Assembly (NCBI GenBank): GCA_947497495.1
Contig: CANMGT010000001.1
Span: forward strand, 744,001 to 808,000
DNA: 64,000 nucleotides
Reading direction: 5' to 3'
Source: an uncultured Lentibacter sp.
Lineage (GTDB): Bacteria > Pseudomonadota > Alphaproteobacteria > Rhodobacterales > Rhodobacteraceae
A program made the position numbers and the translations under genes. This document shows, one piece after another, positions 27,700 to 36,511 of this stretch. A model generated the notes under the pieces. That model saw only the letters and a list, made by a program, of their open reading frames with translations, made no database searches and was not told the origin of the DNA. Positions within the stretch are counted from its first letter, which is position 1. Every line of letters begins with the position of its first letter.

Positions 27700-28736
27700 G
27701 ACGCACACTCCTAGCCATCATCTTCGCGGGACTCGCTATGACCGATCCGACAAGTGCCGCAGAAGATACCGAATATCGGCTGCTTGAGTTTGCCGAGCTA
27801 GACGGCTGGGAAGACGACGACCACCAAGCCGCGCTTGATGTGTTTTTGAACACCTGTCGCGACATGAAGTCACCTGACTGGCGTGCGCTTTGCAAAGCAG
27901 CCTCGGTGCAGAAAAACGCTAAGACATTTTTTGAACTGTTCTTTCGTCCCGTCGAAATAAGCGATGGCAAGGATGCGCTCTTTACGGGGTATTTCGAGCC
28001 GGAGCTTGAAGGCGATACAAGGCCTTCAAGTCGCTACCGTTATCCGATTTACAGGATGCCGCCCGAAGCCAAGGGCACGAGCCGCTGGCTCTCGCGTCGG
28101 GAGATCGAAGAAGAGCCGGTCATGAAGGACCGTGGCCTTGAGATCGTCTGGGTGGATGACCCTGTCGAGCTGTTCTTTCTGCAAGTCCAAGGGTCTGGCC
28201 GTGTAAAACTGCCCGACGGGCGGTTTATCCGTGTGGGTTATGGCGGTGCCAACGGCCATAAGTATCGCTCAATCGGAGCCGAGTTGGTGCGGCGCGGCGT
28301 TTACAATGCACATCAGGTTTCAGCGCAGGTGATCAAAAACTGGGTGCGCCGCAACCCCGTCGAGGGCCCCGAGCTTTTGCGCCACAATCCGTCATATGTG
28401 TTTTTTCGCGAGGTCAGCGAAGTACCTGCTGACAAGGGCCCGCTCGGCGCGATGAACAGGTCGGTCACGACCATGCGCTCGATCGCGGTTGATCCGCGCT
28501 ACACTCCGCTTGGCGCGCCTGTCTGGGTTGAGAAGGACGGCAAGAACAAACTGCGCCGCTTGATGATCGCGCAAGACACTGGCTCGGCCATTAAGGGTGC
28601 GCAACGCGCGGATGTTTTCTTTGGCACCGGTGACAAGGCAGGGCGCTCAGCAGGGCGTTTGCGTGATCCGGGTCGCATGGTTGTGCTGATGCCAATCCAG
28701 CGTGCCTATGCTTACTTGCCGGTTGACGCACAATGA
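27696..28736 (+). CDS. mltA: Membrane-bound lytic murein transglycosylase A
   Basis: 346 aa. An N-terminal signal (LLAIIFAGLAMTDPTSAAED) predicts export to the periplasm; no lipobox Cys is seen, so it may be soluble. The MltA domain contains FTGYFEPELEG and VELFFLQVQGSGRVKLPDG. The C-terminal 3D domain has SIAVDPRYTPLGAPVWV and AQDTGSAIKGAQRADVFFGTGDKAG with the catalytic Asp. It cleaves glycan strands to 1,6-anhydro-MurNAc ends, material later recycled, relevant to amgK-murU in the same window. ATGA overlaps both neighbours. Confidence 0.94.
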   Translation: MRRTLLAIIFAGLAMTDPTSAAEDTEYRLLEFAELDGWEDDDHQAALDVFLNTCRDMKSPDWRALCKAASVQKNAKTFFELFFRPVEISDGKDALFTGYFEPELEGDTRPSSRYRYPIYRMPPEAKGTSRWLSRREIEEEPVMKDRGLEIVWVDDPVELFFLQVQGSGRVKLPDGRFIRVGYGGANGHKYRSIGAELVRRGVYNAHQVSAQVIKNWVRRNPVEGPELLRHNPSYVFFREVSEVPADKGPLGAMNRSVTTMRSIAVDPRYTPLGAPVWVEKDGKNKLRRLMIAQDTGSAIKGAQRADVFFGTGDKAGRSAGRLRDPGRMVVLMPIQRAYAYLPVDAQ

Positions 28737-29317
28737 GCCGGCGCAAGCCAAACAAAGACGAGCTTGAGCTTTGGGGGCAGGTTGCCGGAACAACCGTGCC
28801 GATGCACCCGAAGAAAAAGGTGAGCATGGCGGAGCGCGTCAACAGCAAGCCAAAGCGACAACCCGCTGCGACGCCCATTGCGCAGTTTGAATTGGGGGTG
28901 CGTGCCAAAGCCTATCAGCCCGCGCATGACATAGCGCCCGATGTGCGCACATCTGTCGCCAAAGCTGCGGTTCATATGGATCGCAAAAAGCACGCTACAA
29001 TGAAGCGGGGCAAGATCAAACCGGAAGCCAAGATCGACTTGCACGGGATGACAGTTGCGGAGGCGCATCCGAGGTTGAACGCGTTTATCATGCGCGCCTA
29101 CACCGAGCAAAAGCGGCTTATTCTGGTAGTCACGGGCAAAGGCAAGGCGCGTGACGATGGCGGGCCGATTCCGGTGCGCTTTGGCGTGTTGCGCCACCAA
29201 GTGCCGCACTGGCTTTCAACGCCGCCATTGGCTCAGGTGGTGATGCAGATTTCAGAGGCGCATCTGCGGCATGGCGGCGGCGGTGCCTATTACGTTTATC
29301 TGCGCCGCCAACGCTGA
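28733..29317 (+). CDS. Smr-domain protein
   Basis: 194 aa. A basic, disordered N-terminal half is followed by a C-terminal Smr domain: KIDLHGMTVAEAHPRLNAFI (the LDLHG motif), ILVVTGKGKARDDGG, and the HGGGGAYYVYLRRQR end. Stand-alone Smr proteins bind or nick nucleic acid; in some bacteria they act on stalled ribosomes, and a role here is not shown. Overlaps mltA by ATGA and ends one base before the convergent rfbA stop. Confidence 0.92.
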   Translation: MSRRKPNKDELELWGQVAGTTVPMHPKKKVSMAERVNSKPKRQPAATPIAQFELGVRAKAYQPAHDIAPDVRTSVAKAAVHMDRKKHATMKRGKIKPEAKIDLHGMTVAEAHPRLNAFIMRAYTEQKRLILVVTGKGKARDDGGPIPVRFGVLRHQVPHWLSTPPLAQVVMQISEAHLRHGGGGAYYVYLRRQR

Positions 29318-29318
29318 G

Positions 29319-30191
29319 TTACCTCAGCAAATTGAGCAGATACTGCCCGTAAGAATTTTTCGCAAACCCCTCAGCACGTTCTTGCAACTGCGCAGCACTT
29401 ATCCAGCCACGTGAATAAGCGATCTCCTCCGGGCTGCCAACCTGAAGGCCTTGCCGCTCGGAGAGTGTTCGCACAAAGTTGCCCGCATCAAGCAGCGAGC
29501 TATGGGTGCCCGTATCAAGCCAAGCATAGCCGCGGCCCATCTGCTGCACAGAAAGCTGGCCATCATGTAGATAGCTTTCCAGCAGCGAAGTGATTTCAAG
29601 CTCACCGCGCTCGGAGGGAGCAACCTGTGCCGCCCGCTGCGGGGCTGTTTCGTCAAGAAAATAGAGCCCGGTAACGGCGTAAGACGAAGGCGCCACTTCC
29701 GGTTTCTCAACGATAGCCCGCACCGTGCCGTCTTGAGCGAAGTCGACCACGCCATAGCGCTCGGGGTCAGCGACACGGTAGCCAAAGACAGTCCCGCCTG
29801 TTTTGACTTGGTCGGCTTTCGCCAGCACTTCTGGCAAGCCATGGCCGAAGAAAATATTGTCGCCCAGAACCATTGCACTGGGTGCGCCATCAAGAAAATC
29901 TTCGGAGAGCAAATAGGCTTGGGCAAGCCCGTCAGGCGAGGGCTGCTCGATGTAGGTAAGCCTGAGGCCCCATTGGCTGCCGTCTCCTAAAGTGCGTTTG
30001 AACTGCTCTTGGTCTTGGGGTGTCGTGATGATCGCGATGTCGCGAATGCCGCCGAACATAAGCACTGACAGCAGGTAATAGATCATCGGTTTGTCATAGA
30101 TCGGCAGGAGCTGCTTAGAGACGCCAATTGTGATCGGGTAAAGCCGCGTGCCCGACCCGCCAGCGAGGATGATACCTTTGCGTTTCTTCAT
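29319..30191 (-). CDS. rfbA: Glucose-1-phosphate thymidylyltransferase
   Basis: 290 aa enzyme (RmlA) that makes dTDP-glucose from dTTP and glucose-1-phosphate, the first step of dTDP-L-rhamnose synthesis. GIILAGGSGTRLYPIT is the nucleotide loop, with KQLLPIYDKPMIYYPL-type sequence after it (here KQLLPIYDKPMIYYLL); YIEQPSPDGLAQAYLL, VLGDNIFFGHGL and YAWLDTGTHSSLLDA follow. It appears intact. The start ATG 30191 overlaps the rfbD remnant by ATGA. It is the last gene of the kds-rfb operon, and the only undamaged rfb gene. Confidence 0.95.
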   Translation of the reverse strand: MKKRKGIILAGGSGTRLYPITIGVSKQLLPIYDKPMIYYLLSVLMFGGIRDIAIITTPQDQEQFKRTLGDGSQWGLRLTYIEQPSPDGLAQAYLLSEDFLDGAPSAMVLGDNIFFGHGLPEVLAKADQVKTGGTVFGYRVADPERYGVVDFAQDGTVRAIVEKPEVAPSSYAVTGLYFLDETAPQRAAQVAPSERGELEITSLLESYLHDGQLSVQQMGRGYAWLDTGTHSSLLDAGNFVRTLSERQGLQVGSPEEIAYSRGWISAAQLQERAEGFAKNSYGQYLLNLLR

Positions 30192-30782
30192 GTTAGCTCT
30201 CTTATGACATCCGCCAATGCGGTTTTCCAATTTGGTTGCATAATCCCGAAATCTGATGCCAGTGAGGCGCAATCTAGCCGAGAGTTAAGCGGCCGTTTCG
30301 CTGGCGTCGGGTAGTTGGCTGTAGCGATATCCGTGACAGTGATGTGCCGTCCAGCTTGGGCAAAAATCTCGCGGGCGAATGCGGCCCAGCTGGCATCAGG
30401 GTTGCCCGAAAAGTGATAAGTGCCGCTGGACTTGATGCTTTCTGCGATCTTTACACAAGCGCTCGCAATGGCTGAAGCCGGTGTCGGCCCGCCTATCTGG
30501 TCGGCGACAACACTCAAGGCATCGCGCGTTTCCGACAGCCGCAGCAGCGTTGACGGCATATGCCAGCTCTACTTCCTCTTCAGCGCGGTCAACAGCCGTA
30601 TAGGCCGCCGCGTTGATGACAGCCTTCGGGGAATGCTTTTCTACCGCGATTTTCAGCGTAGCGACTTGCGTTAGATCGGCTTCATCGCGGCCAAGAAAGA
30701 CGAAGCTGTGAGGCGAAGTTTCAGAAACCTTCTGAAGCTCGAGGGCAACTTGCCCTGAAGTGCCAAACACAAGGATCTTCAT
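30188..30782 (-). pseudogene. rfbD: dTDP-4-dehydrorhamnose reductase remnant (internal deletion)
   Basis: Remnant of RmlD. The N-terminal half reads [18 protein letters not shown] to VINAAAYTAVDRAEEEVELAYAVN in one frame. The C-terminal half, from LLRLSETRDALSVVADQIGGPTPA to the end, is in another. The join is near 30540-30560. The whole span is 595 bases, against about 850-900 for a normal gene, so roughly 80-90 codons are missing, including the catalytic Tyr-X3-Lys stretch. The length is not a multiple of three. Product should be inactive. ATGA overlaps with rfbB and rfbA remain. Confidence 0.93.
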
Positions 30783-31815
30783 GATTTTCCCAGCCGGGTG
30801 CCAACGCCTTCACGCGCCAACAACGGTTTCCACCAAGCTTCGTTGTCGAGATACCACTGAACAGTTGTCTCCAGCCCTTCTTCGACAGTGACAGAAGGCC
30901 GCCAGCCCAGCTCGTCTCTGATGCGGGTCGGATCAATCGCGTAGCGCATGTCGTGGCCGGGCCTGTCAGTGACATACTCGATGAGGCTCTCGTAAGGCGC
31001 ATCGGCTGGCAGCTTTTTGTCGAGAATAGAGCAGATTGTCTGCACCATTTTCAAGTTGCTGTGCTCGTTTTCTCCACCGATGTTGTAGCAGCGGCCAAGC
31101 GCTCCTTTTTCAAGCACCAGCAAGAGTGCATCGGCGAGGTCTTCAACATACAGCCAGTCGCGGACGTTTTCGCCCTTGCCATAGATCGGGATAGGCTTGC
31201 CGTGTAGCGCATTGAGGATAACCACGGGAATCAACTTCTCGGGGAAGTGAAACGGGCCATAATTGTTGGAGCAATTCGTGATGACGACCGGCAGGCCATA
31301 TGTCTCGGCCCAGGCGCGCACGAGGTGATTGGAGCTGGCCTTTGATGCGGAATAGGGCGAGCGTGGATCGTAAGGCGTTTGTTCGGTGAACTGCCCTGTT
31401 GGCCCAAGTGAGCCGAACACCTCATCGGTTGAAATATGGTGAAAACGGAAAGCCTCAGGCTTGCCTTTGCTTTCCCAATACGCGCGCGAAGCTTGCAGCA
31501 TGTTGTAGGTGCCGATGACGTTTGTCTGGATAAACGCGCCCGGCCCGTCGATGCTGCGGTCAACGTGGCTTTCAGCGGCGAGGTGCATAACGGCGTCGGG
31601 CTGGTGCGTGGTAAAAACAGTTTCTAACGCCGCCAAATCGCAGTATCGACCTGCTCGAAAGCGTAAAGCGGGCTATCAGAAACACTGGCAACGTTTTCAA
31701 GGCAAGCTGCGTAAGTGAGTGCGTCGAGGTTAATGACATCGTGGCCGCACGACACCGCAAGGCGGATAACGGCCGAGCCGATAAAGCCAGCTCCGCCTGT
31801 GACAAGAAGCTTCAT
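30779..31815 (-). pseudogene. rfbB: dTDP-glucose 4,6-dehydratase, frameshifted
   Basis: RmlB (NAD-dependent SDR-type dehydratase) in two frames. The first reads [19 protein letters not shown] to YAFEQVD, then hits a stop near 31624. The second carries [34 protein letters not shown] through [13 protein letters not shown] and [12 protein letters not shown] (the YxxxK motif) to the end. Spanning 1037 bases, it is one base short of a normal 345-codon gene, so a single base is missing at about 31643-31647. All catalytic motifs survive downstream, so the lesion may be recent, or an assembly error. Confidence 0.88.
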
Positions 31816-32372
31816 GTCGCGCCCTCCCAAATGAAGGGGCTGTTGAACGCCGAGAAAGGCGTGGCTGCTTTGTCTTTCTCGCTCAACTGCGGCGCGCCCT
31901 CAAAGCCCCAATCTACTCCGCAGGTGTTCCACAAGATCGCGCCATCAGCGTCGGGCGAATAGTATGCGTTGCATTTGTAGATGATCTCGGTGTCAGGCGC
32001 GCGGGTGATAAAACCATGCGCAAACCCTTCGGGGATAAACAGTTGCTTGCCGTTCTCGAATGTCAGCTCTTCGGAGACTCAGTGGCCATATGTCGGTGAG
32101 CCTTTGCGAATGTCGACAGCAACATCGAGCAGGGCGCCACGCCCGCAGCGCACAAGCTTAGCCTGCGCATGAGGCGGTGCCTGAAAGTGCAGCCCGCGCA
32201 CCGTTCCGACGGAGGAAGACAGCGAGTGGTTGTCTTGCACGAAGTCAACATCAACGCCGTGCTCAGCCAAACGGGACTTGTTCCAGCTTTCGCTGAAAAA
32301 TCCGCGAGCGTCGCCAAAGCGTTGGGGTTCGATCAGGAGAACGTCAGGCAGCGAAGTAGGCGTAACTTTCAT
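31812..32372 (-). pseudogene. rfbC: dTDP-4-dehydrorhamnose 3,5-epimerase, nonsense mutation
   Basis: RmlC cupin epimerase. Start ATG 32372: MKVTPTSLPDVLLIEPQRFGDARGFF. RGLHFQAPPHAQAKLVRCGRGALLDVAVDIRKGSPTYGH leads into a TGA at 32079-32081 where family members have Trp (YGHWVSEEL). After it, the frame stays open for about 88 codons with correct RmlC sequence ([29 protein letters not shown]) to a TGA that overlaps the rfbB start. A single base change would restore a 186 aa protein. The catalytic Tyr region lies beyond the stop, so the truncated form should be inactive. Confidence 0.9.
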
Positions 32373-32375
32373 AGG

Positions 32376-33200
32376 TCAGCCTTCTTTGCTGATGGTGTCG
32401 TAGCGCGCGAGGTGGCCGATGAGGGCTTCCATCTCATTTATCTGAATCATGTTGGGGCCGTCGCTTGGGGCATTGTCCGGGTCTTCGTGCGTTTCAATAA
32501 ACAGCGCCGCGACACCAACGGCCACAGCCGCCCGCGCAAGGACAGGTGCGAACTCGCGCTGCCCGCCTGATGTTGTCCCATGCCCGCCCGGCTGTTGAAC
32601 CGAATGTGTCGCGTCAAACACGACAGGGTAGCCCGTCTGCGCCATGATCGGCAGTCCGCGAAAATCGCTGACCAGCGTGTTGTAGCCAAAGGATGTGCCG
32701 CGATCGCAAAGCATGATCCGCTCGTTGCCTGTGCTTGCGATTTTCTCGGCAACATTGGCCATGTCCCAAGGTGCGAGGAACTGCCCTTTCTTCACATTGA
32801 TCGCTGCGCCTGTTTCACCCGCGGCGAGGAGCAGATCTGTCTGCCGGCAGAGAAATGCAGGGATCTGCAGGACATCTACTGCTTCGGCAGCGGGCGCACA
32901 TTGGCGGGCGTCATGTACATCAGTCAGGATCGGACAGCCGAACTCGGATTTGATCTTGGAGAGGATAGTTAGCCCCTCTTCCATACCCAGACCACGTTTT
33001 GTCGAGATCGACGAACGGTTGGCCTTGTCATAGCTGGCCTTGAAAACAAAGCCCGTGCTTGTGGGCGCGCAGGCCTCTGCGATCTTCTCGGCCATCATGC
33101 GGGCATGATCAAGGCTTTCGAGCTGGCACGGGCCGGTGATAAGCGCGAAGGGTTCGTTGCCGCCAACTTTGACGCCGTTGATATCAATAACTTTGGTCAT
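32376..33200 (-). CDS. kdsA: 3-deoxy-8-phosphooctulonate synthase (Kdo-8-P synthase)
   Basis: 274 aa enzyme that condenses phosphoenolpyruvate with arabinose-5-phosphate to Kdo-8-phosphate for the LPS inner core. [77 protein letters not shown] and [13 protein letters not shown] are KdsA motifs. No damage seen. ATGA overlap with kdsB; rfbC starts 3 bases after its stop, so Kdo and rhamnose genes share a transcript. Confidence 0.97.
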   Translation of the reverse strand: MTKVIDINGVKVGGNEPFALITGPCQLESLDHARMMAEKIAEACAPTSTGFVFKASYDKANRSSISTKRGLGMEEGLTILSKIKSEFGCPILTDVHDARQCAPAAEAVDVLQIPAFLCRQTDLLLAAGETGAAINVKKGQFLAPWDMANVAEKIASTGNERIMLCDRGTSFGYNTLVSDFRGLPIMAQTGYPVVFDATHSVQQPGGHGTTSGGQREFAPVLARAAVAVGVAALFIETHEDPDNAPSDGPNMIQINEMEALIGHLARYDTISKEG

Positions 33201-33988
33201 TGTTCAGCCAATACCTTTTCAATGCGGGCAACGTCTTCGGGGTTGTTGAGTTCCCAGAAGAGGCGGCCTTTCGCGTCAACTTCGACGCATTTTACAGGGG
33301 TGCCGTTGTAAAGAAACCGGAGTTGTTCAAGCCCTTCGAGCTTTTCTAGCTGGCACTCTGGCCAGCTGATGTAGGCTTCAAGGGCTGCGGGCCGGTAAGC
33401 GTAAACGCCGACGTGGTGATAAACCGGAATGTTGCTTGCGGGAACTTTGCTCTCGTCGATGTAGGGCAGCACTTCCTTGGAAAAGTAGATAGCGCGGCCC
33501 TGTGTTCCGAACACGGCTGTCGTTCCGCCGACGCGGCCAGCCGCGCGATCTTCCTTGAACATTGCGTAGGTTTGCGCGTCGCATTGCAAAACAGGTGTCG
33601 CCATTTGCGCGCCCTCGTCAGCGGCCATCGCGGTGATCAGGCCTTCGACAAACCAAGGCGGGGTAAGCGGCGCATCGCCTTGAAAGTTCACGATCAGATC
33701 TGCATCAAGCTCTGCGAGTTTAACAGCCTCAGCACAGCGGGCAGTGCCGTTTTCGCGCTCTGGGCTTGTCATGATCACGGGTGCGCCAAAGCCAAGGGCC
33801 GCGTCATGAATGCGCGCATCGTCTGTCACGACATAAACCTCTGACACGCCGCTGATCTGACACGCGGCTTCATAGCTCATCTGGATAAGGGTCTTTTTGC
33901 TTCCGTCTTTCTGGCGCAGAGTGGCCAAAGGCTTACCGGGGTAGCGCGTAGACGCGTAGCGAGCGGGAATAAGGACAACAGTTTTCAT
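33197..33988 (-). CDS. kdsB: CMP-Kdo synthetase
   Basis: 263 aa cytidylyltransferase that activates Kdo as CMP-Kdo. [20 protein letters not shown] is the nucleotide loop; [46 protein letters not shown] and [17 protein letters not shown] follow. The C terminus is typical. ATGA overlaps with kdsD upstream and kdsA downstream. Confidence 0.96.
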   Translation of the reverse strand: MKTVVLIPARYASTRYPGKPLATLRQKDGSKKTLIQMSYEAACQISGVSEVYVVTDDARIHDAALGFGAPVIMTSPERENGTARCAEAVKLAELDADLIVNFQGDAPLTPPWFVEGLITAMAADEGAQMATPVLQCDAQTYAMFKEDRAAGRVGGTTAVFGTQGRAIYFSKEVLPYIDESKVPASNIPVYHHVGVYAYRPAALEAYISWPECQLEKLEGLEQLRFLYNGTPVKCVEVDAKGRLFWELNNPEDVARIEKVLAEQ

Positions 33989-34950
33989 GCGACACCTGCG
34001 CGGAGTAAATCGTGAATGTGGACAATCCCGACAGGGCGCTTGGCGGCGTCAACAACCATCAGCGCCGAGATTTTCTTCTCGTTCAAAAGGGCGAGCGCCT
34101 GCGCGGCGAAGAGATCAGGTGTGACTGTGACTGGGTCAAGCGTGGCGATCTGACTCGCTGTTTTCTCCATCAAGTCACCCATGTGGCGGCGCAAATCCCC
34201 GTCGGAAATAACGCCAAGCAAGGCGCCGTTTTCAAGCACGCCGGTGATGCCAAAGCCCTTGGATGTCATCGACAACAGCACGTCTGACATGGCTGTGTCT
34301 GCGTCAACTGTCGGCACGCTCTCGCCTTTGTGCATCAAGTCGGCCACGCGCGAAAGCTGCGCGCCGAGTTTGCCGCCCGGGTGATTTTTGAGGAAGTCCT
34401 CACTGCCAAACCCGCGCTGTTCCATGACTGAAACAGCAAGCGCGTCGCCAAGCGCGAGGGTGAGCGTTGTCGACGTTGTCGGAGCCATTCCAATGGCGCA
34501 TGCTTCGGGGAGGTTGGGCAAGTTGAGCTTGAAGTCAGCCGCCTGCATCAGCGTGCTTGTCAGGTTTGAAGAGATCGCCACCATGGGGATGTTGAACCGT
34601 CGCGTGTGCAGCAAGATATCGCGCAGCTCGTTGGTTTCGCCGGAGTTCGAGATCAGCACGCAGATGTCGTCTGCGGTGATCATCCCCAAGTCACCATGGC
34701 TCGCCTCGGCGGAATGCACAAAATACGACGGTGTTCCCGTGCTGGCTAGAGTTGCCGATATTTTGCGGCCGATATGCCCGGACTTGCCAACGCCGGAAAT
34801 GATGACGCGGCCCTTGGTGTTGAGAACAAGCTCAACCACATCAGCAAAGTCTTCTGGCAGCGCGTCAACCATCTGCAAGATAGCCTCGGCCTCTGTCTTC
34901 AGCACACGTCTGGCAGAGCGCACAATAGGAAGGTCATCTGGTAGGGTCAT
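33985..34950 (-). CDS. kdsD: Arabinose-5-phosphate isomerase
   Basis: 321 aa (KdsD/KpsF). It converts ribulose-5-phosphate to arabinose-5-phosphate for KdsA. N-terminal SIS domain: GRVIISGVGKSGHIGRKISATLASTGTPSYFVHSAEASHGDLGMI and ISNSGETNEL. Two C-terminal CBS repeats, ending [27 protein letters not shown]. The start is ATG 34950 with AAGAGG upstream; an earlier in-frame start 54 bases upstream has no support. It is the first gene of the seven-gene kds-rfb operon. Confidence 0.95.
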   Translation of the reverse strand: MTLPDDLPIVRSARRVLKTEAEAILQMVDALPEDFADVVELVLNTKGRVIISGVGKSGHIGRKISATLASTGTPSYFVHSAEASHGDLGMITADDICVLISNSGETNELRDILLHTRRFNIPMVAISSNLTSTLMQAADFKLNLPNLPEACAIGMAPTTSTTLTLALGDALAVSVMEQRGFGSEDFLKNHPGGKLGAQLSRVADLMHKGESVPTVDADTAMSDVLLSMTSKGFGITGVLENGALLGVISDGDLRRHMGDLMEKTASQIATLDPVTVTPDLFAAQALALLNEKKISALMVVDAAKRPVGIVHIHDLLRAGVA

Positions 34951-35037
34951 GAGACCTCTTTCACTGTTCAACGGGTCGCGGGTAGGCTTAACTCTAAGGC
35001 TCACTTGTTCTTAGTCGTCGCATGTCGCGTTGACAAG

Positions 35038-36252
35038 TTAAGCCAGCATCGGAGCAGCGCGGCGCACGCCTAACCACATAATAATGCTGGAGAGAACAAA
35101 GTAGAGGGCAACACAAAGATATTGCGCTTCAAGCCCAATGCCAGCGTCAATTCCCCAGCCTGTCAGTCCGGGCCCTATGGCCGACCCGAGCACCATGACA
35201 GCAGTGGTCAGCGCCTTGATAGAGCCAATGTGGGCGGCTCCGTAAAACTCGGCCCAGAAAGCGTTTGGCAATGTTGAGTGAGCGCCCGAAGTAAGTCCAA
35301 AAAGAATGAAGCCAACGAACAAGCCTGTCGGGCCGCTGGCAAGTGCGAAAACCACAAATGCAGCAATGGCGGGGAGGTGCATAAAGGGGATGATCCTGGG
35401 GGTTCCAAACCTGTCTAAAGCCCAGCCAGAAACGATCATCGCGGCGGTTGTAACCCCTGTATACACAGGGAACATCGCTACAAATGTCATGTGCGAGAGG
35501 CCTTTGATTTCCGAGAAGTGAACCTGATGAAACATCAATGCAGTTCCGAAAGCTGCGGGGCCAAGCAGCGTGGGCACCATGGCCCAGAAAAGCCAATGTC
35601 TGACGGTTTGCTCGCGTGTCCAGTTGCGGCCCAGCATGCCCACAGATTGCGAAGATTTCGCCATCGATTGCGGTGTTCTCTCTTGCTGGAGTAAGCCGAT
35701 CAGCAACGGGATGGCGAGCAAAGCCACAACACCGCAAGCGAGCCAAAGAATCCTCCAATCATAAAGGGTTAGCAGGAACACAAAGAGCAGCGGCAACACC
35801 GACTCTCCGACAGTAAATCCAAGCGTCGCGACGGAGAGGGCGCGGCCTCGGGTGGTGGTGAACCAGCGGGCCATGGCGACGACGGCAATGTGGCTTGTCA
35901 TCCCCTGTCCCGTGAAGCGCAGCGTGAATATGACGGCGGGCAAGAGCCACAGCGCTGAATTGGTTGCCATAAACACACAGGCAAAGGCCAAAAGCACAAG
36001 CACAAACGGCCCAAGACTGCGCACGCGAAACCTGTCTGTCAGCACGCCCGCCCAGACCATGACAACAGCCGAGCAGAGCGTTCCCAATGCATAAATTCCG
36101 CCCCAATCTCCATGACTTAGGCCAAACTCAGCACGAATTTCACCCGCAAAAATGGAGATAAAAAACGTCTGCCCGAAGCACGACATAAGCGTCAGCAAAA
36201 CACCAGCGGCGAGCCAGCGGATGTTGAGGCGAAGAAAGGAAAGCGTGTCCAT
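35038..36252 (-). CDS. MFS transporter
   Basis: 404 aa with about 12 hydrophobic spans, a major facilitator superfamily permease of the inner membrane. MFS features: the loop between spans 2 and 3, GVLTDRFRVRSLG, and the repeat in the second half, GWALDRFGTPRI. Fold and size resemble the oxalate/formate and monocarboxylate-type branch, but the substrate cannot be read from sequence. The start is ATG 36252 (MDTLSFLRLNIRWLAAG) with GGAAAG upstream. An inverted repeat (36318-36338) and a copy of the TGCA-box element (36350-36403) lie upstream, so its expression may be specifically controlled. Confidence 0.85.
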   Translation of the reverse strand: MDTLSFLRLNIRWLAAGVLLTLMSCFGQTFFISIFAGEIRAEFGLSHGDWGGIYALGTLCSAVVMVWAGVLTDRFRVRSLGPFVLVLLAFACVFMATNSALWLLPAVIFTLRFTGQGMTSHIAVVAMARWFTTTRGRALSVATLGFTVGESVLPLLFVFLLTLYDWRILWLACGVVALLAIPLLIGLLQQERTPQSMAKSSQSVGMLGRNWTREQTVRHWLFWAMVPTLLGPAAFGTALMFHQVHFSEIKGLSHMTFVAMFPVYTGVTTAAMIVSGWALDRFGTPRIIPFMHLPAIAAFVVFALASGPTGLFVGFILFGLTSGAHSTLPNAFWAEFYGAAHIGSIKALTTAVMVLGSAIGPGLTGWGIDAGIGLEAQYLCVALYFVLSSIIMWLGVRRAAPMLA

Positions 36253-36317
36253 GAAACAGCTTTCCGCCAAGTTCTGCAGAAAGAAAAGCCCGAAGTTACG
36301 CGCGCACCGCACGGTGG

Positions 36318-36338
36318 GGTTAACGGCGATCGTTAACC
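36318..36338. promoter_or_regulatory. Inverted repeat upstream of the MFS gene
   Basis: GGTTAACG, five bases, CGTTAACC: a perfect 8-bp dyad 66 bases upstream of the MFS start. An outer CACGG/CCGTG pair extends it. It is a candidate operator for a dimeric repressor. The two TTAA cores are 9 bases apart, not 7, so it is not a standard CtrA box. Confidence 0.5.
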
Positions 36339-36349
36339 GTGAAACGAAT

Positions 36350-36403
36350 GTGCCTAAGGTATGCAGCTACATATGCAGCATCCCGTGCATAACGCGTGCA
36401 TAC
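36350..36403 (+). repeat. TGCA-box repeat element, copy 2
   Basis: The ungapped partner of 1547-1600 (46 of 54 bases identical). Units TATGCAGC, TATGCAGC, CGTGCATA and CGTGCATAC have the same 12, 12, 11 spacing, again followed by CAAAAGT and TTAA-rich sequence. It lies about 100 bases upstream of the MFS start and about 110 bases before the broken gene at 36512. Conservation is strongest in the TGCA units, as expected for protein binding. Confidence 0.7.
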
Positions 36404-36511
36404 GTTTTCGCGCAAAAGTGTTAACGGAAATTAAGTTAACGGGGCGTTCGAGGGATCATGCTTTAAGAAAAAGCGGCCATTAACTTGCTAAAACTCTCGT
36501 TAAAGGAGAGT

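Noticed and set aside
31640..31650. Programmed frameshift in rfbB
   Set aside because: No slippery heptamer is seen at the site, and RmlB is not known to use frameshifting.
32079..32081. Selenocysteine or read-through at the rfbC TGA
   Set aside because: The family has Trp here, no SECIS-like stem was evident after the codon, and two neighbouring rfb genes are also broken, so decay is simpler.
36319..36337. Fourth CtrA box (GTTAAC-N7-GTTAAC)
   Set aside because: The TTAA cores are separated by 9 bases instead of 7, off the helical phase of a CtrA site. Kept as a plain dyad.
36421..36439. CtrA box in TTAA-N6-TTAA near copy 2
   Set aside because: Spacing is 6, and the region is full of TTAA words, so the match is weak.
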